The notes: generated by a model from the sequence alone, not told the origin. A stretch of 64,000 nt of DNA from an uncultured Oscillospiraceae bacterium (GCA_934636865.1 CAKUBI010000002.1:62001-126000), one strand, 5' to 3'. Positions 25,920-39,597 are shown, numbered from the stretch's first letter. Made by a program: numbers and translations.

Positions 25920-26762
25920 ATGGAAATGATCAAAACACAGGACCTGACCTTTACCTATCCCGGCGCGGAGGGCGAGGGCAACACCCGCGCGCTGCGCGGC
26001 GTGGACATAGAGATCGAGCGCGGCAGCTTCGTTGTGGTGCTGGGCCACAACGGCAGCGGCAAATCGACGCTCGCAAAGACCTTCAACGCGGTGCTGCTGC
26101 CAAGCGGCGGCAAGGTGTACGTGGAGGGGATGGACACCGCTGATGAAGCGCTCCTGCTCGAGATCCGCAGGCGCGTGGGCATGGTGTTCCAGAACCCGGA
26201 CAACCAGATCGTCGCGAACGTCGTGGAGGAGGACGTGGCCTTCGCGCCCGAAAACCTCGGCGTGCCGAGCGCGGAGATCAGAAAGCGCGTGGACGATGCG
26301 CTCGAGGCCGTTGGCATGTCAAAATTCGTCAAGCACGCGCCGCACCTTCTCTCCGGCGGACAGAAGCAGCGCATCGCCATCGCGGGCGTGCTCGCGATGA
26401 AGCCCGAGTGCATCGTGCTCGACGAGGCGACCGCCATGCTCGACCCCGTGGGCCGGCGCGAGGTGCTCGCGGCGGTGGAAAAGCTCAACCGCGAGCAGGG
26501 CATTACCGTCGTTCTCATCACCCACCACATGAACGAAGCCGAGCACGCCGACCGCGTGATCGTGATGAATGACGGCATCGTCATGATGGACGGCACGCCG
26601 CGCGAGGTGTTCACCCGCAAAAAAGAGCTCGAGAATATCGGCCTTGCCGTGCCGGATACCGTTTCGCTGCTTTTTTCCCTGCGCGAAGCGGGGATGGACG
26701 TCCCGGTGGACGCCATCACCGTGGAGGAATGCGCGGACGTTATTTTGAAAAATCTGACCTAA
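25920..26762 (+). CDS. ecfA1: ECF transporter ATPase EcfA1
   Basis: A 280-aa ABC ATPase of the group II energy-coupling factor. It has Walker A GHNGSGKST, Q-loop VFQNPDNQIV, signature LLSGGQKQR, Walker B IVLDEATAMLDP and switch ITHHMNEAEHA. With the second ATPase and EcfT it forms a shared module that powers different vitamin-binding S components. The start is the ATG after AAGGAAAACCA. 13 bp separate it from ecfA2. Confidence 0.93.
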   Translation: MEMIKTQDLTFTYPGAEGEGNTRALRGVDIEIERGSFVVVLGHNGSGKSTLAKTFNAVLLPSGGKVYVEGMDTADEALLLEIRRRVGMVFQNPDNQIVANVVEEDVAFAPENLGVPSAEIRKRVDDALEAVGMSKFVKHAPHLLSGGQKQRIAIAGVLAMKPECIVLDEATAMLDPVGRREVLAAVEKLNREQGITVVLITHHMNEAEHADRVIVMNDGIVMMDGTPREVFTRKKELENIGLAVPDTVSLLFSLREAGMDVPVDAITVEECADVILKNLT

Positions 26763-26775
26763 GAGGATCGTAGCT

Positions 26776-27645
26776 TTGGAAGAGATCATTCGTGTAGAAA
26801 ACCTGACGCACACCTACGGCGAGGGCACGCCCTTCTGCCGCAGTGCGGTGCAGGATATGTCGCTGGCGATCCGCCGCGGCGAATTTTTGGGCATCATCGG
26901 CCACACGGGCAGCGGCAAATCGACGCTGATCCAGCACTTGAACGGCTTGCTCAAGCCGACCTCCGGACGCATCCTCCTCGGCGGGGAGGACATCTGGGCG
27001 GACCCGAAGAAGATCCGGAGCGTCCGGTTCCGTGTGGGCCTTGTGTTCCAGTACCCCGAGTACCAGCTCTTTGAAGAGACCGTTTACCGCGATATCGCCT
27101 TCGGCCCCACGAACATGGGGCTTTCCAGGGACGAGATCGACCGCCGCGTGCGCGAAGCCGCGCGCTTTGCGGGCCTTTCCGAGGACCTGCTGGAAAAATC
27201 GCCCTTCGCCCTCTCCGGCGGGCAGAAGCGCCGCGTGGCCATTGCGGGCGTGATCGCGATGGAGCCCGAGGTGCTCGTGCTCGACGAGCCGAGCGCGGGC
27301 CTTGACCCACAGGGCAGGGAGGAGCTGCTTGCGAACATCCGCGCATACCACCGCGAGCGCGGCACGACCGTCGTGCTCGTGAGTCACAGCATGGAGGAGA
27401 TCGCAAAAAACGTCGATCGCATCATCGTGCTGTCCGACAGCCATGTGCTCATGAGCGGCACGCCGCGCGAGGTCTTCGCCCGCGGCGACGAGCTGATGAG
27501 CGCCGGGCTTGACGTGCCGCAGGTCACGCGCGTTGCCATGAAGCTGCGCGAGGGCGGCCTTGCCATCTCGCCCGACGTTTACACGGTGGACGAGCTGAGC
27601 GCGGAGCTTATCGCGCTCAAGAGAGGGGGCGGCAGAGCATGCTGA
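26776..27645 (+). CDS. ecfA2: ECF transporter ATPase EcfA2
   Basis: A 289-aa second ECF ATPase with Walker A GHTGSGKST, VFQYPEYQLFEETVY, signature ALSGGQKRR and Walker B VLVLDEPSAGLDP. A TTG start codon at 26776 is the only one that keeps the conserved N-terminal beta strand (EEIIRVENLTHTYGEG) in frame near a ribosome-binding site. It overlaps ecfT by 7 bp, so translation is probably coupled. Confidence 0.93.
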   Translation: MEEIIRVENLTHTYGEGTPFCRSAVQDMSLAIRRGEFLGIIGHTGSGKSTLIQHLNGLLKPTSGRILLGGEDIWADPKKIRSVRFRVGLVFQYPEYQLFEETVYRDIAFGPTNMGLSRDEIDRRVREAARFAGLSEDLLEKSPFALSGGQKRRVAIAGVIAMEPEVLVLDEPSAGLDPQGREELLANIRAYHRERGTTVVLVSHSMEEIAKNVDRIIVLSDSHVLMSGTPREVFARGDELMSAGLDVPQVTRVAMKLREGGLAISPDVYTVDELSAELIALKRGGGRAC

Positions 27646-28430
27646 AGGACATCACGCTCGGACAGTATTTCCCGGGCGATACGCTCGCCCATAAGCTCGA
27701 CCCGCGAACAAAGCTCCTTGTCACGGTGCTTTACGTCGTGGCGCTTTTCACGGCCAAAAGCTACATTGCCTACGGCCTTCTCATCCTGACGCTTGTGCTC
27801 GCCGTGCGCATCTCGCACGTGGGCGCGAAGGCGCTTTTCAAGGGCTTGAAGCCGGTGCTGTTTATCATCGCCTTTACCGCGCTTTTGAACCTCTTCTATA
27901 CCCCCGGCACGGAGCTGTGCCGGTTCTGGATCTTCCGCATCACGGTCGAGGGTATCCGCGCCGCCATCACGATGATGCTGCGCATCACGCTGCTCATCAT
28001 GGGCACGTTCCTGCTCACGTATACGACCTCTCCCATCCGCCTGACGGACGGACTGGAGAGCCTGCTGAACCCGCTCAAAAAGATCAGGGTCCCCGTGCAT
28101 GAGCTTGCGATGATGATGTCCATCGCGCTGCGCTTTATCCCCACGCTCATCGAGGAGACGGACAAGATCATGTCCGCACAGAAGGCGCGCGGCGCCGATT
28201 TTGAAACCGGCAGCCTCATGCAACGCGCCAAGGCGCTCGTTCCGCTGCTCGTGCCGCTGTTCGTCAGCGCGTTCCGCCGCGCCGACGAGCTGGCCACGGC
28301 CATGGAATGCCGCTGCTACCACGGCGACGAGGGCCGCACGAAGCTCAACGTGCTGCACTATCAGACGCGCGACTACCTCGTGCTGGGGTATTACCTCGCG
28401 GTCGTGGTCGTGGTCATCATGCTGCGGTAA
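27639..28430 (+). CDS. ecfT: ECF transporter transmembrane protein EcfT
   Basis: A 263-aa membrane protein with about five spans. The GQYFPGDTLAHKLDPRTK start is typical of EcfT, and the coupling helices carry ALRFIPTLIEE and SAQKARGADFE, the Ala-Arg-Gly motif that docks on the ATPases. No S component is encoded in the operon. ThiT (55280-55855) and BioY (45798-46397) elsewhere in the window are likely clients. Confidence 0.93.
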   Translation: MLKDITLGQYFPGDTLAHKLDPRTKLLVTVLYVVALFTAKSYIAYGLLILTLVLAVRISHVGAKALFKGLKPVLFIIAFTALLNLFYTPGTELCRFWIFRITVEGIRAAITMMLRITLLIMGTFLLTYTTSPIRLTDGLESLLNPLKKIRVPVHELAMMMSIALRFIPTLIEETDKIMSAQKARGADFETGSLMQRAKALVPLLVPLFVSAFRRADELATAMECRCYHGDEGRTKLNVLHYQTRDYLVLGYYLAVVVVVIMLR

Positions 28431-28452
28431 AAAAGAAGGAAAGGACGCTTCT

Positions 28453-29208
28453 ATGCGAAACATTGCCCTGAAGCTTATGTATAACGGCACGGCCTACCAC
28501 GGCTGGCAGGTGCAGAAAACCGTGTCGAGCGTCTGCGAGACGATGGAAAAGGGCCTTGCGAAGGTCTGCGGCGGGCCGGTAAAGCTCGTCGGCTGCGGCC
28601 GCACGGACGCGGGCGTGCACGCCGAGCGCTACATCGCGAATTTCCATACGGATTCGCGCATCCCGGTCGAGCGCCTGCCCTTTGCCGTGAATACGCACAC
28701 GCCGGAGGATATTGTCGTGCGCGAGGCGCTCGAGGTGGCGGACGATTTCAACGCCATCCTCTCGTGTCAAAAGAAGGAATACACCTACCGCATTTTCAAC
28801 TCCCGCATCAAAAACCCGTTTTATGTCAACAGGGCTTACTTTTACCCCAAGCACCTCGACGAAGAGGTGATGGACCGCGCGGCGCGCGCGTTCGAGGGCA
28901 CGCACGACTTTAAGGCCGTGCGCTCCGTCGGCACGGAGACAAAGACTACCGTGCGCACCGTGCACTACTGCCGCGTGGCGCGCTCGGGCGATCTTCTGGA
29001 GCTCAAGGTCTGCGCGGACGGATTTCTGTATAACATGGTACGGGCCATCACCGGCACCGTGCTCTACGCGGCCGAGGGCAAGCTCACGCCCGAGGATATC
29101 CCCGAGATCCTTGCCTCCGGCGACCGCTCGCTGGCCGGCCCCACGGTGCCGCCCGGCGGACTGTACATGACGAGACTATGGTATGAGGATGAACGGCTCA
29201 ATGACTGA
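28453..29208 (+). CDS. truA: tRNA pseudouridine synthase A
   Basis: A 251-aa enzyme. The catalytic aspartate is D52 in GCGRTDAGVHAERY. MYNGTAYHGWQVQ at 9-21 and FLYNMVRAITGT near 195 are also conserved. It converts uridines 38-40 of tRNA anticodon arms. The usual ecfA-ecfA-ecfT-truA order of Firmicutes is kept. The next gene starts inside its last few codons. Confidence 0.95.
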   Translation: MRNIALKLMYNGTAYHGWQVQKTVSSVCETMEKGLAKVCGGPVKLVGCGRTDAGVHAERYIANFHTDSRIPVERLPFAVNTHTPEDIVVREALEVADDFNAILSCQKKEYTYRIFNSRIKNPFYVNRAYFYPKHLDEEVMDRAARAFEGTHDFKAVRSVGTETKTTVRTVHYCRVARSGDLLELKVCADGFLYNMVRAITGTVLYAAEGKLTPEDIPEILASGDRSLAGPTVPPGGLYMTRLWYEDERLND

Positions 29209-30397
29209 CCGCAAAGAGGAAGAGAATATCCGCGAGGAGATCCGCCGATCGCAGGCCGCGCCGCGCCGCAGCGGCGCAAAGCGCGTGCTGACGGTTTTGC
29301 TGGCGCTTGTGGTCGTGCTCGGCGTGGTGGCTGCCGCGGCATGGAAGGACCTCAGCGGGCTTGACAGCGTCCGCCGCCTGTTTTCCTACAACAAGGTGCA
29401 GCAGGACGAGCAGGGCAAGGCCGAGCTCTACTCCTTCAGCAACGACCGCAGCAATACCTTTGCGCTGCTCGGCGATCATCTGATCGTCGCCTCGACAACG
29501 AGCGTTTCCGTGCTGGGAAGCGACGGCAGCGTCGTTTGCAGCGAGAGCGTGAAGCTTACGACCCCGGCCATCGCCGTCGGCGGGCAGACCGCCGCGGTGT
29601 ACGACATCGGGGGCCAGTCGCTGCTTATTTTCTCCGCAAGCGGGCTCGTGCGCGACATGAGCGGCGAGTGCGGCAGCGGCATTTTGTCCGTCTCGCTCAA
29701 CTCGTCCGACTATATGGCGCTCAACGTGGAAAAGAGCGGCTACAAGTCCGCCGTCACAATGTACGACGCCGCGGGCGAGAAGGTGCTGGCCTTCAACTCC
29801 TCGGAGCATTACGTGATCGACGCGACGGTGCTGCGTGACTGCAAACATATGGCCGCCGTGTCGCTGGGCGAATCCGGCGGCACCTTTGCCGACACCGTGA
29901 GCATCTACACCCCCGGCAGCGACAAGCCCGCGGCGGTCAACACGCTCACAGGCTCGCTGCTGCTCTCCGCGGGCAGCGTCGGCGGCACGCTCGCGTGCCT
30001 GACGGACGAGGGGCTGACGCTCTTCACCGCCGACGGCGCGCTTGCGGGCAGCTACCATTTTGAATATCCCTACCTTCGCGGGCAGAGCCTGAACGGCGAC
30101 GGCTTTGCCGCGCTGCTGCTGGGCCGCTACCGTTCAGGCAGTGCGATGAAGCTCGTCACCGTCTCGCAGGACGGCTCGGAGCTTGCAGGGCTTGACGTGA
30201 GCGGAGAGGTACTGTCGATGTCGGCGGCGGGAAAGTACATTGCCGTGCTCTACAGCGACAGCCTTGTGATCTACACGCCGCAGCTCGAGGGGTACGCGCG
30301 GCTGGACGGCACGGAGTACGCCCGCTCGGTCCTGATGCGCGCGGACGGCACGGCGGTGCTCGTCGGCTCGTCGTCGGCCTGGCTTTATATTCCGTAA
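29201..30397 (+). CDS. DUF5711-type membrane-anchored beta-propeller-like protein
   Basis: About 398 aa. A charged N-terminus and one hydrophobic helix (about residues 27-48) are followed by an exported region of repeated short strands with recurrent Ser/Gly/Asp turns, such as LLGDHLIVASTTSVSVLGSDG and AVGGQTAAVYDIGG. These look like seven or so propeller blades. It fits the DUF5711 family of Clostridia, whose function is unknown. The start overlaps truA; an alternative ATG lies 18 bp upstream. The gene is followed by cvpA. Confidence 0.65.
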   Translation: MTDRKEEENIREEIRRSQAAPRRSGAKRVLTVLLALVVVLGVVAAAAWKDLSGLDSVRRLFSYNKVQQDEQGKAELYSFSNDRSNTFALLGDHLIVASTTSVSVLGSDGSVVCSESVKLTTPAIAVGGQTAAVYDIGGQSLLIFSASGLVRDMSGECGSGILSVSLNSSDYMALNVEKSGYKSAVTMYDAAGEKVLAFNSSEHYVIDATVLRDCKHMAAVSLGESGGTFADTVSIYTPGSDKPAAVNTLTGSLLLSAGSVGGTLACLTDEGLTLFTADGALAGSYHFEYPYLRGQSLNGDGFAALLLGRYRSGSAMKLVTVSQDGSELAGLDVSGEVLSMSAAGKYIAVLYSDSLVIYTPQLEGYARLDGTEYARSVLMRADGTAVLVGSSSAWLYIP

Positions 30398-30453
30398 TTT
30401 CTGCAAAACGCCAAAAAAGTTACAATTTGTGCATTGAATGAAACGAGAAAAAC

Positions 30454-31170
30454 ATGGATAATGGACTTATCATTGATGTGGTCTTTGCGCTCGTGCTCGT
30501 GCTTGGCACGGTGTTCGGCGCAAAGCGGGGACTGTTCCGCAGCCTAATGGCGCTGGCGGTCATTGTGCTGGCGCTTGTCGGCGCGTCGCTCCTTACGGAC
30601 CTTCTCACCGAGCCTGTGACCGATCTTCTGATGCCGCGCGCGGAAAAGAGCGTGCAGGAGTGGTTCGACAGCCGGGAGGATGCGCAGCAGGGCGAGCAGC
30701 CGCAGATCGAAGAGAGCGCGCAGGACAACGACGCGCAGCAGGAGAGCAGCGTGCCGCTCGCGGTGACGGGCTTTCTTAAAAAGCTGCTGCGCTTCGACCT
30801 GGACGGCGCGGTGCGCCGGTCGCTGCGCGAGGCGGCGCGCGACGCCGCGCTTGCCGCGGTGCGAACGCTCCTTGGAAGCGTGGTGCGGAGCGTGACCTTC
30901 GCGCTGTGCTTCATCTTGCTGACGATCCTGCTGCGCCTTGTCACGAAGGGCGTTGACAAGGTGCTTGACTTGCCGGTCCTGAGCACGATCAACGCCCTCG
31001 GCGGCGGCGCGCTGGGCCTTGTGGAGAGCGCGCTGGTGCTGTTTCTCGTGTGCGGCCTTGCGCCGAAGCTCGGTGTTGCGGCCTTCACCGAAAATCAGGA
31101 CGGTACATATCTCCTTTCGCTTTTCATGAACCACACCCCGCGCAGCCTGCTGGCCGCGCTGTTACCCTGA
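30454..31170 (+). CDS. CvpA family membrane protein
   Basis: A 238-aa protein with CvpA-like spans: NGLIIDVVFALVLVLGTVFGAKRGLFRSL at the N-terminus (membrane segment plus basic loop), a second helix to about residue 50, a long charged insert (60-125), then two more spans (145-175 and 185-205). CvpA proteins have been linked to colicin V production and to envelope homeostasis. The insert is longer than in Escherichia coli CvpA. It lies between the propeller protein and the ClpE-like gene, 24 bp before the latter. Confidence 0.75.
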   Translation: MDNGLIIDVVFALVLVLGTVFGAKRGLFRSLMALAVIVLALVGASLLTDLLTEPVTDLLMPRAEKSVQEWFDSREDAQQGEQPQIEESAQDNDAQQESSVPLAVTGFLKKLLRFDLDGAVRRSLREAARDAALAAVRTLLGSVVRSVTFALCFILLTILLRLVTKGVDKVLDLPVLSTINALGGGALGLVESALVLFLVCGLAPKLGVAAFTENQDGTYLLSLFMNHTPRSLLAALLP

Positions 31171-31194
31171 TCTTTACCCCAAGGAGGAAAAACT

Positions 31195-33507
<2,313 letters not shown>

Positions 33508-33528
33508 GCAAAGGAAAGGGGAGAGACC

Positions 33529-33741
33529 ATGTTTCATCTGTTCTGCAAGGACATTGAAAAGCACTGTGCCTACTGCAAAAGCGGCAGCGTCATCAACGAC
33601 GGGCAGGTCGTCTGCTCCCGCCGCGGCATTGTCGATTCCGCCGACCACTGCCGCCACTTCTGCTATGATCCGCTCAAGCGCGTGCCGCCCCGGCCCGCCG
33701 CGCTGAGCGACAAGTACTCCTCAGAGGATTTTTCGCTGTAA
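33529..33741 (+). CDS. Small cysteine-rich protein
   Basis: A 70-aa protein with six cysteines, in KDIEKHCAYCKSG, VVCSRRG and DHCRHFCYDP, suggesting a metal-binding or zinc-ribbon fold. It resembles short Clostridia hypothetical proteins that accompany ClpE-like genes. The start has GAAAGGGGAGAG upstream. 22 bp separate it from the unfoldase and 35 bp from the next gene. Function unknown. Confidence 0.75.
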   Translation: MFHLFCKDIEKHCAYCKSGSVINDGQVVCSRRGIVDSADHCRHFCYDPLKRVPPRPAALSDKYSSEDFSL

Positions 33742-33775
33742 CGCGAATCTAAAATGATAGGAATAAGGAGCTATT

Positions 33776-34600
33776 ATGAACATTTCGCAGGTCTATGCAG
33801 TCTATTTCAGCGCTACCGGCAACACGAGAAAGGTGACCACCACGCTTGCCAACGCCCTTGCCGTCAGCTTTGAGGTCCCGCTTGAGGTGCGTGACTTCAC
33901 GCTGCCCGCCGCGCGTGAGGAAAGGTATGAGTTCGCCGAGGGCGACCTTGTGATCTTCGGCATGCCGACCTACGCGGGAAAGCTGCCGAACAAGCTGCTC
34001 GACTTTGTGAAGTCCGGCTTCGCCGGAAACGGCGCGCTGGCTGTGCCGGTCGTGACGTTCGGCAACCGCAACTTCGACAATTCCCTGGCTGAGCTCTGCG
34101 CCTGCCTGGAAGCGGACGGCTTCCACACCATCGGCGCAGGCGCGTTTGCCTGCCGCCATGCCTTTACCGACGCGCTGGCCGCCGGCCGTCCCGACTCCGA
34201 CGACATGGCGGAGCTTGCCAAGCTTGGCTCGGCGGTCGTGGGCCGCATCGTGCGGATGACGCAGTATCCCGCGCCCGTCACCGTGGACGGCGACGCTGAC
34301 GCGCCGTACTACCGCCCGCTGGGCCTCGACGGCGAGCCGAAGGTCTTTCTGAAGGCGAAGCCTAAGACCGACATGGAAAAGTGCATCCACTGCGGTGTGT
34401 GCGCCTCCCTCTGTCCGATGGGCTCGATCAATCCGGACGACGTCAGCGAGGTCGCGGGCGTCTGCATCAAGTGCCATTCCTGCGTGCGCAGCTGCCCGAT
34501 GGGCGCGAAGTACTTCGACGATCCCGCGTTCCTGTCGCACCGCGCGATGCTCGAGCGTGACTATACGCGCAGGGCGGAGGATAAAATCTTTACAGCGTAA
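33776..34600 (+). CDS. EFR1 family flavodoxin-ferredoxin fusion
   Basis: A 274-aa protein. The flavodoxin-like domain (about residues 1-165) has the FMN phosphate loop FSATGNTRKV at 10-19. The C-terminal ferredoxin (about 195-260) has CIHCGVCASLCPMG and CIKCHSCVRSCPMG, two 4Fe-4S sites. EFR1 proteins are small electron carriers of anaerobes with no assigned partner. They could serve reductases in the window such as YgfK, but that is only a suggestion. Confidence 0.88.
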   Translation: MNISQVYAVYFSATGNTRKVTTTLANALAVSFEVPLEVRDFTLPAAREERYEFAEGDLVIFGMPTYAGKLPNKLLDFVKSGFAGNGALAVPVVTFGNRNFDNSLAELCACLEADGFHTIGAGAFACRHAFTDALAAGRPDSDDMAELAKLGSAVVGRIVRMTQYPAPVTVDGDADAPYYRPLGLDGEPKVFLKAKPKTDMEKCIHCGVCASLCPMGSINPDDVSEVAGVCIKCHSCVRSCPMGAKYFDDPAFLSHRAMLERDYTRRAEDKIFTA

Positions 34601-34638
34601 GCGGTATTTGGTGAGCGGTAGTTGGTAAGTGGTATTTC

Positions 34639-34681
34639 AAGGAAAGGCCCTGCCCGGCGATGCCGGGCAGGGCCTTTCCTT
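34639..34681. terminator. Bidirectional terminator
   Basis: A 20-bp GC-rich stem (AAGGAAAGGCCCTGCCCGGC and complement, 3-nt loop) between EFR1 (plus) and the GNAT gene (minus). Short imperfect direct repeats of GCGGTATTTGG/GTGGTATTTC type lie just before it (34601-34637). Confidence 0.85.
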
Positions 34682-34693
34682 ATGTTACTACGA

Positions 34694-35622
34694 TCAACTG
34701 AGGTGGGCAAAGGTCGTGCCGAGGTTTTCAGTGAAGCCCAACGCACGGTACATGCTCTCATCGCACGGAGCGCAGGTGACAGTGAGACTGACAAGGTGAT
34801 TTGCCTTACAGTATTCCTGCGCCGCGGACATGAGCTGCCGCGCGGCGCCATGCCTCCGAAATGCGGGTTCAACGAAAAAATCCTCGAAAATAGCGACATC
34901 CGCGCAGTCAAACGTCGAAAATGCGCGGCTGACGCTGCACATCCCGATCATGCGGGTCCTGCGGTAAGCGGCGAAGAAGGTGATCCTGCCGTCCTGAATC
35001 GCATGCAGAAGCTGCGCCTGCTTTGCTTCGTCGAGCGGCGTTTCGCCGATCTCGGCGAGATAGCCGTTTTCGAGCTTCAAAAGCTGCCAGTTGTCCGCGC
35101 CGGGGAGAAATTGGCGGACGGTGATGGGAGCGGCTTCCTCCGGCGGGCGCAGCATCAGAGTTTCACCCCACTCGTCGCGGCCGTTCGGCTGAAAGCCGAG
35201 CCGTCCCCAAAAGCGCGGCGCTGGCTTGTGCCGCAGTTGAGCTCGAAATACTGCGCGCCGCGCGCCTGTGCCCAGTCGAGCAGCGCTTCGCCGCAGGCAT
35301 GGCCCGTGCCGCCGCGGAATTCCGGGTAGACGCAGAATTCCATAATAAAGCACTTGCCGTCTTCGGTTTCATAAATGGCCGGCATGGCAAAGCCGATCTC
35401 CCGCCCGCCGCGCTCGAAAAAAAGAAAGTGCAGACGGTCGGTCTTGCGCCCGTGCAGGGCTTTGAGCTGCGCAAGGTACGGCTCGCTAAGAAAATAGGCG
35501 AGGTCCTCGCCCTGCTCCGCCGCGGGAAAAATATCGCGCCGGTGGTAGGCGTGCAGCTCCGTGAAAAAATGCGCGGTGTCGCTGTCCGTGACGGCGTCAC
35601 GGACGATGATGGTCTGGTCCAT
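34694..35622 (-). pseudogene. Double-GNAT acetyltransferase gene broken by a frameshift
   Basis: Two reading frames join into one about 310-aa protein. The first (from ATG 35622 after TTGGAGGAAC) carries a GNAT domain up to QYFELNCG. The expected continuation, RFWGRLGFQPNGRDEWGETL, lies in the next frame and continues through a second GNAT domain (VEPAFRRHGAARQLMSAA) to the stop at 34694. The frame changes inside GC-rich sequence at about 35212-35229, consistent with loss of one base. No slippery heptamer is evident. It could be a real inactivation or a sequencing error. The first frame alone would end at 35155. Confidence 0.75.
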
Positions 35623-35637
35623 TATGTTCCTCCAAAG

Positions 35638-35673
35638 CAAAAATTCGGAGGGTCAGGAAGCGTGGACCCTCCG
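35638..35673 (-). terminator. Attenuator-type terminator in the GNAT leader
   Basis: On the minus strand a 9-bp stem (CGGAGGGTC and complement) with a 10-nt loop is followed by AATTTTTGC, 16 bp before the GNAT start. Its 5' arm is exactly codons 7-9 of the leader peptide at 35653-35691. Confidence 0.72.
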
Positions 35674-35691
35674 TACACGTTGCGTCTTCAT
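35653..35691 (-). CDS. Putative 12-residue leader peptide
   Basis: An ATG with AAAGGA about ten bases upstream encodes MKTQRVRRVHAS and stops. Codons 7-9 (CGG AGG GTC) form the 5' arm of a terminator hairpin and the stop codon lies in the 3' arm. A ribosome paused at the Arg-Val-Arg-Arg codons would therefore prevent hairpin formation and allow transcription of the GNAT gene. Arg-x-Arg motifs occur in antibiotic-sensing arrest peptides, but no identity to a known one is claimed. Confidence 0.55.
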   Translation of the reverse strand: MKTQRVRRVHAS

Positions 35692-35761
35692 AAGAATCAG
35701 TCCTTTCTTTCCGGATTTGCCGCGGCGGGGCAAAACAGATCGCCCGTCGGGCGGCAGATCC

Positions 35762-35770
35762 AGCATAGCA
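35762..35770 (-). promoter_or_regulatory. Extended -10 promoter of the leader/GNAT transcript
   Basis: TGC-TATGCT on the minus strand inside AAAAATATGCTATGCTG, about 75 bp above the leader peptide. It is identical over 17 bases to the hydA upstream region. Confidence 0.5.
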
Positions 35771-35850
35771 TATTTTTGGGCGGAAGGGAAGCACCTGCCC
35801 GGGTTTGCGCATAAACTGAAACGAAAAAGCTTTCGATGGGAGGAAACGAT

Positions 35851-36918
35851 ATGAAACCGGTATCCTTTTTCCTCGGCGCAAACAGCGGCGAGGGCTTTTA
35901 CTCGCTGTATGACCAGCTGCTCTCCGGGCGGTTCGACGATCTGATGATCTTGAAGGGCGGCCCGGGCTGCGGCAAATCGACCTTCATGCGCCGCATGGGC
36001 GCGGCGGTGGAGCGCACGGGCGAGCGCGTGGCATACATCCACTGCTCCGGCGACCCGGACTCGCTCGACGGCGCGGTCTTTCTGGACCGCAGGGCCGCCA
36101 TCGTGGACGGCACCAGTCCGCACGTGCTCGAGCCGACCTATACTGTTGCGTGCGAGCGCTATGTCGATCTGACGCGATTTTACGACGTGGCGCAGACCAA
36201 GGCGCGGCGCGCGGAGATCGTCGCGCTGAGCGACGAGTACCGCGCGCACTATCGCGACGCCTATCGCGCGCTGCGCGCGATGGACGAGGTCGCGTGCGAG
36301 CGCCGCACGGCGCTGCACGCGCAGATGGATTTTGCAAAGCTCCGCCGACGCGTGGACGCGATCCTTGCGCGCGAGCTGCGCGCCGACGGGCAGGGGAGCG
36401 GGCGCGTGGACCGCGCCTTCCTCGGCGGGCTGACGCACCGCGGCGATATCTGCTGCTTCGATACGGCGGAAGCGCTCTGCCCGCGCATCTATGCGCTGAG
36501 CGACAGCGCGGGCCTCGGCGCGCAGGCACTGCGGGCCGTCTGCGAAGCGGCGGCGGAAAAGCGCTTCGACGTGCTCGCCTGTCCGGACCCGGACCGTCCG
36601 CGCGAGCTGCAGCATGTGCTGATCCCGGAGCGCGGTCTTGCGTTCATCACGACGAACGCGCGCATTCCGTATGAGGGGAAGCCCTGCCGCCGTCTGCGGC
36701 TCGACGCGATGGCGGAGGGAGCGCTCACGCGCACGCAGAAAACGAAGCTGCGCTTTGCCAGAAGGGTAGAAGCTTCGCTGCGGGAGGAGGCCGTTTCGGC
36801 GCTTGCGAGCGCCAAGCGCGCACACGACGCGCTGGAGAACGCGTATCACCCCTGCGTGGATTTTGACGGCGTGACGGCGCTTGCAGACGAAGAAATCGCA
36901 AGGCTTTTAAAGAAGTAA
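35851..36918 (+). CDS. PRK06851-like P-loop ATPase
   Basis: A 355-aa protein with Walker A GGPGCGKST at about residues 33-41. Conserved blocks FFLGANSGEGFYSLYD, IHCSGDPDSLDGAVF and VDGTSPHVLEPTY match the PRK06851 family of Firmicutes ATPases, which normally have two related halves. The second half here (from about 190) keeps GGLTHRGDICCFDTAE but no clear second P-loop. Function unknown; the family is common in spore-formers. GGGAGG precedes the ATG. The gene stands alone and ends at a strong terminator. Confidence 0.8.
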   Translation: MKPVSFFLGANSGEGFYSLYDQLLSGRFDDLMILKGGPGCGKSTFMRRMGAAVERTGERVAYIHCSGDPDSLDGAVFLDRRAAIVDGTSPHVLEPTYTVACERYVDLTRFYDVAQTKARRAEIVALSDEYRAHYRDAYRALRAMDEVACERRTALHAQMDFAKLRRRVDAILARELRADGQGSGRVDRAFLGGLTHRGDICCFDTAEALCPRIYALSDSAGLGAQALRAVCEAAAEKRFDVLACPDPDRPRELQHVLIPERGLAFITTNARIPYEGKPCRRLRLDAMAEGALTRTQKTKLRFARRVEASLREEAVSALASAKRAHDALENAYHPCVDFDGVTALADEEIARLLKK

Positions 36919-36929
36919 TACTTGACAGA

Positions 36930-36957
36930 GAAAAGCCGCCCTCTCGGGCGGCTTTTC
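36930..36957. terminator. Bidirectional terminator, ATPase and clpB
   Basis: A 12-bp stem GAAAAGCCGCCC with TCTC loop and complement. The clpB stop on the opposite strand is 9 bp beyond. Confidence 0.88.
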
Positions 36958-36965
36958 GCGCGTAT

Positions 36966-39557
<2,592 letters not shown>

Positions 39558-39597
39558 TCAAGTTCACCTCAAATTCGTGTTTTTTACAATTGTGTTA

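Noticed and set aside
34601..34637. Short direct repeats of the GTGGTATTT type
   Set aside because: Only about four degenerate copies, and too short to call a repeat element; noted with the adjacent terminator.
35203..35235. Programmed -1 frameshifting in the double-GNAT gene
   Set aside because: No X-XXY-YYZ slippery heptamer in the correct frame near the junction, so mutation or sequencing error is simpler.
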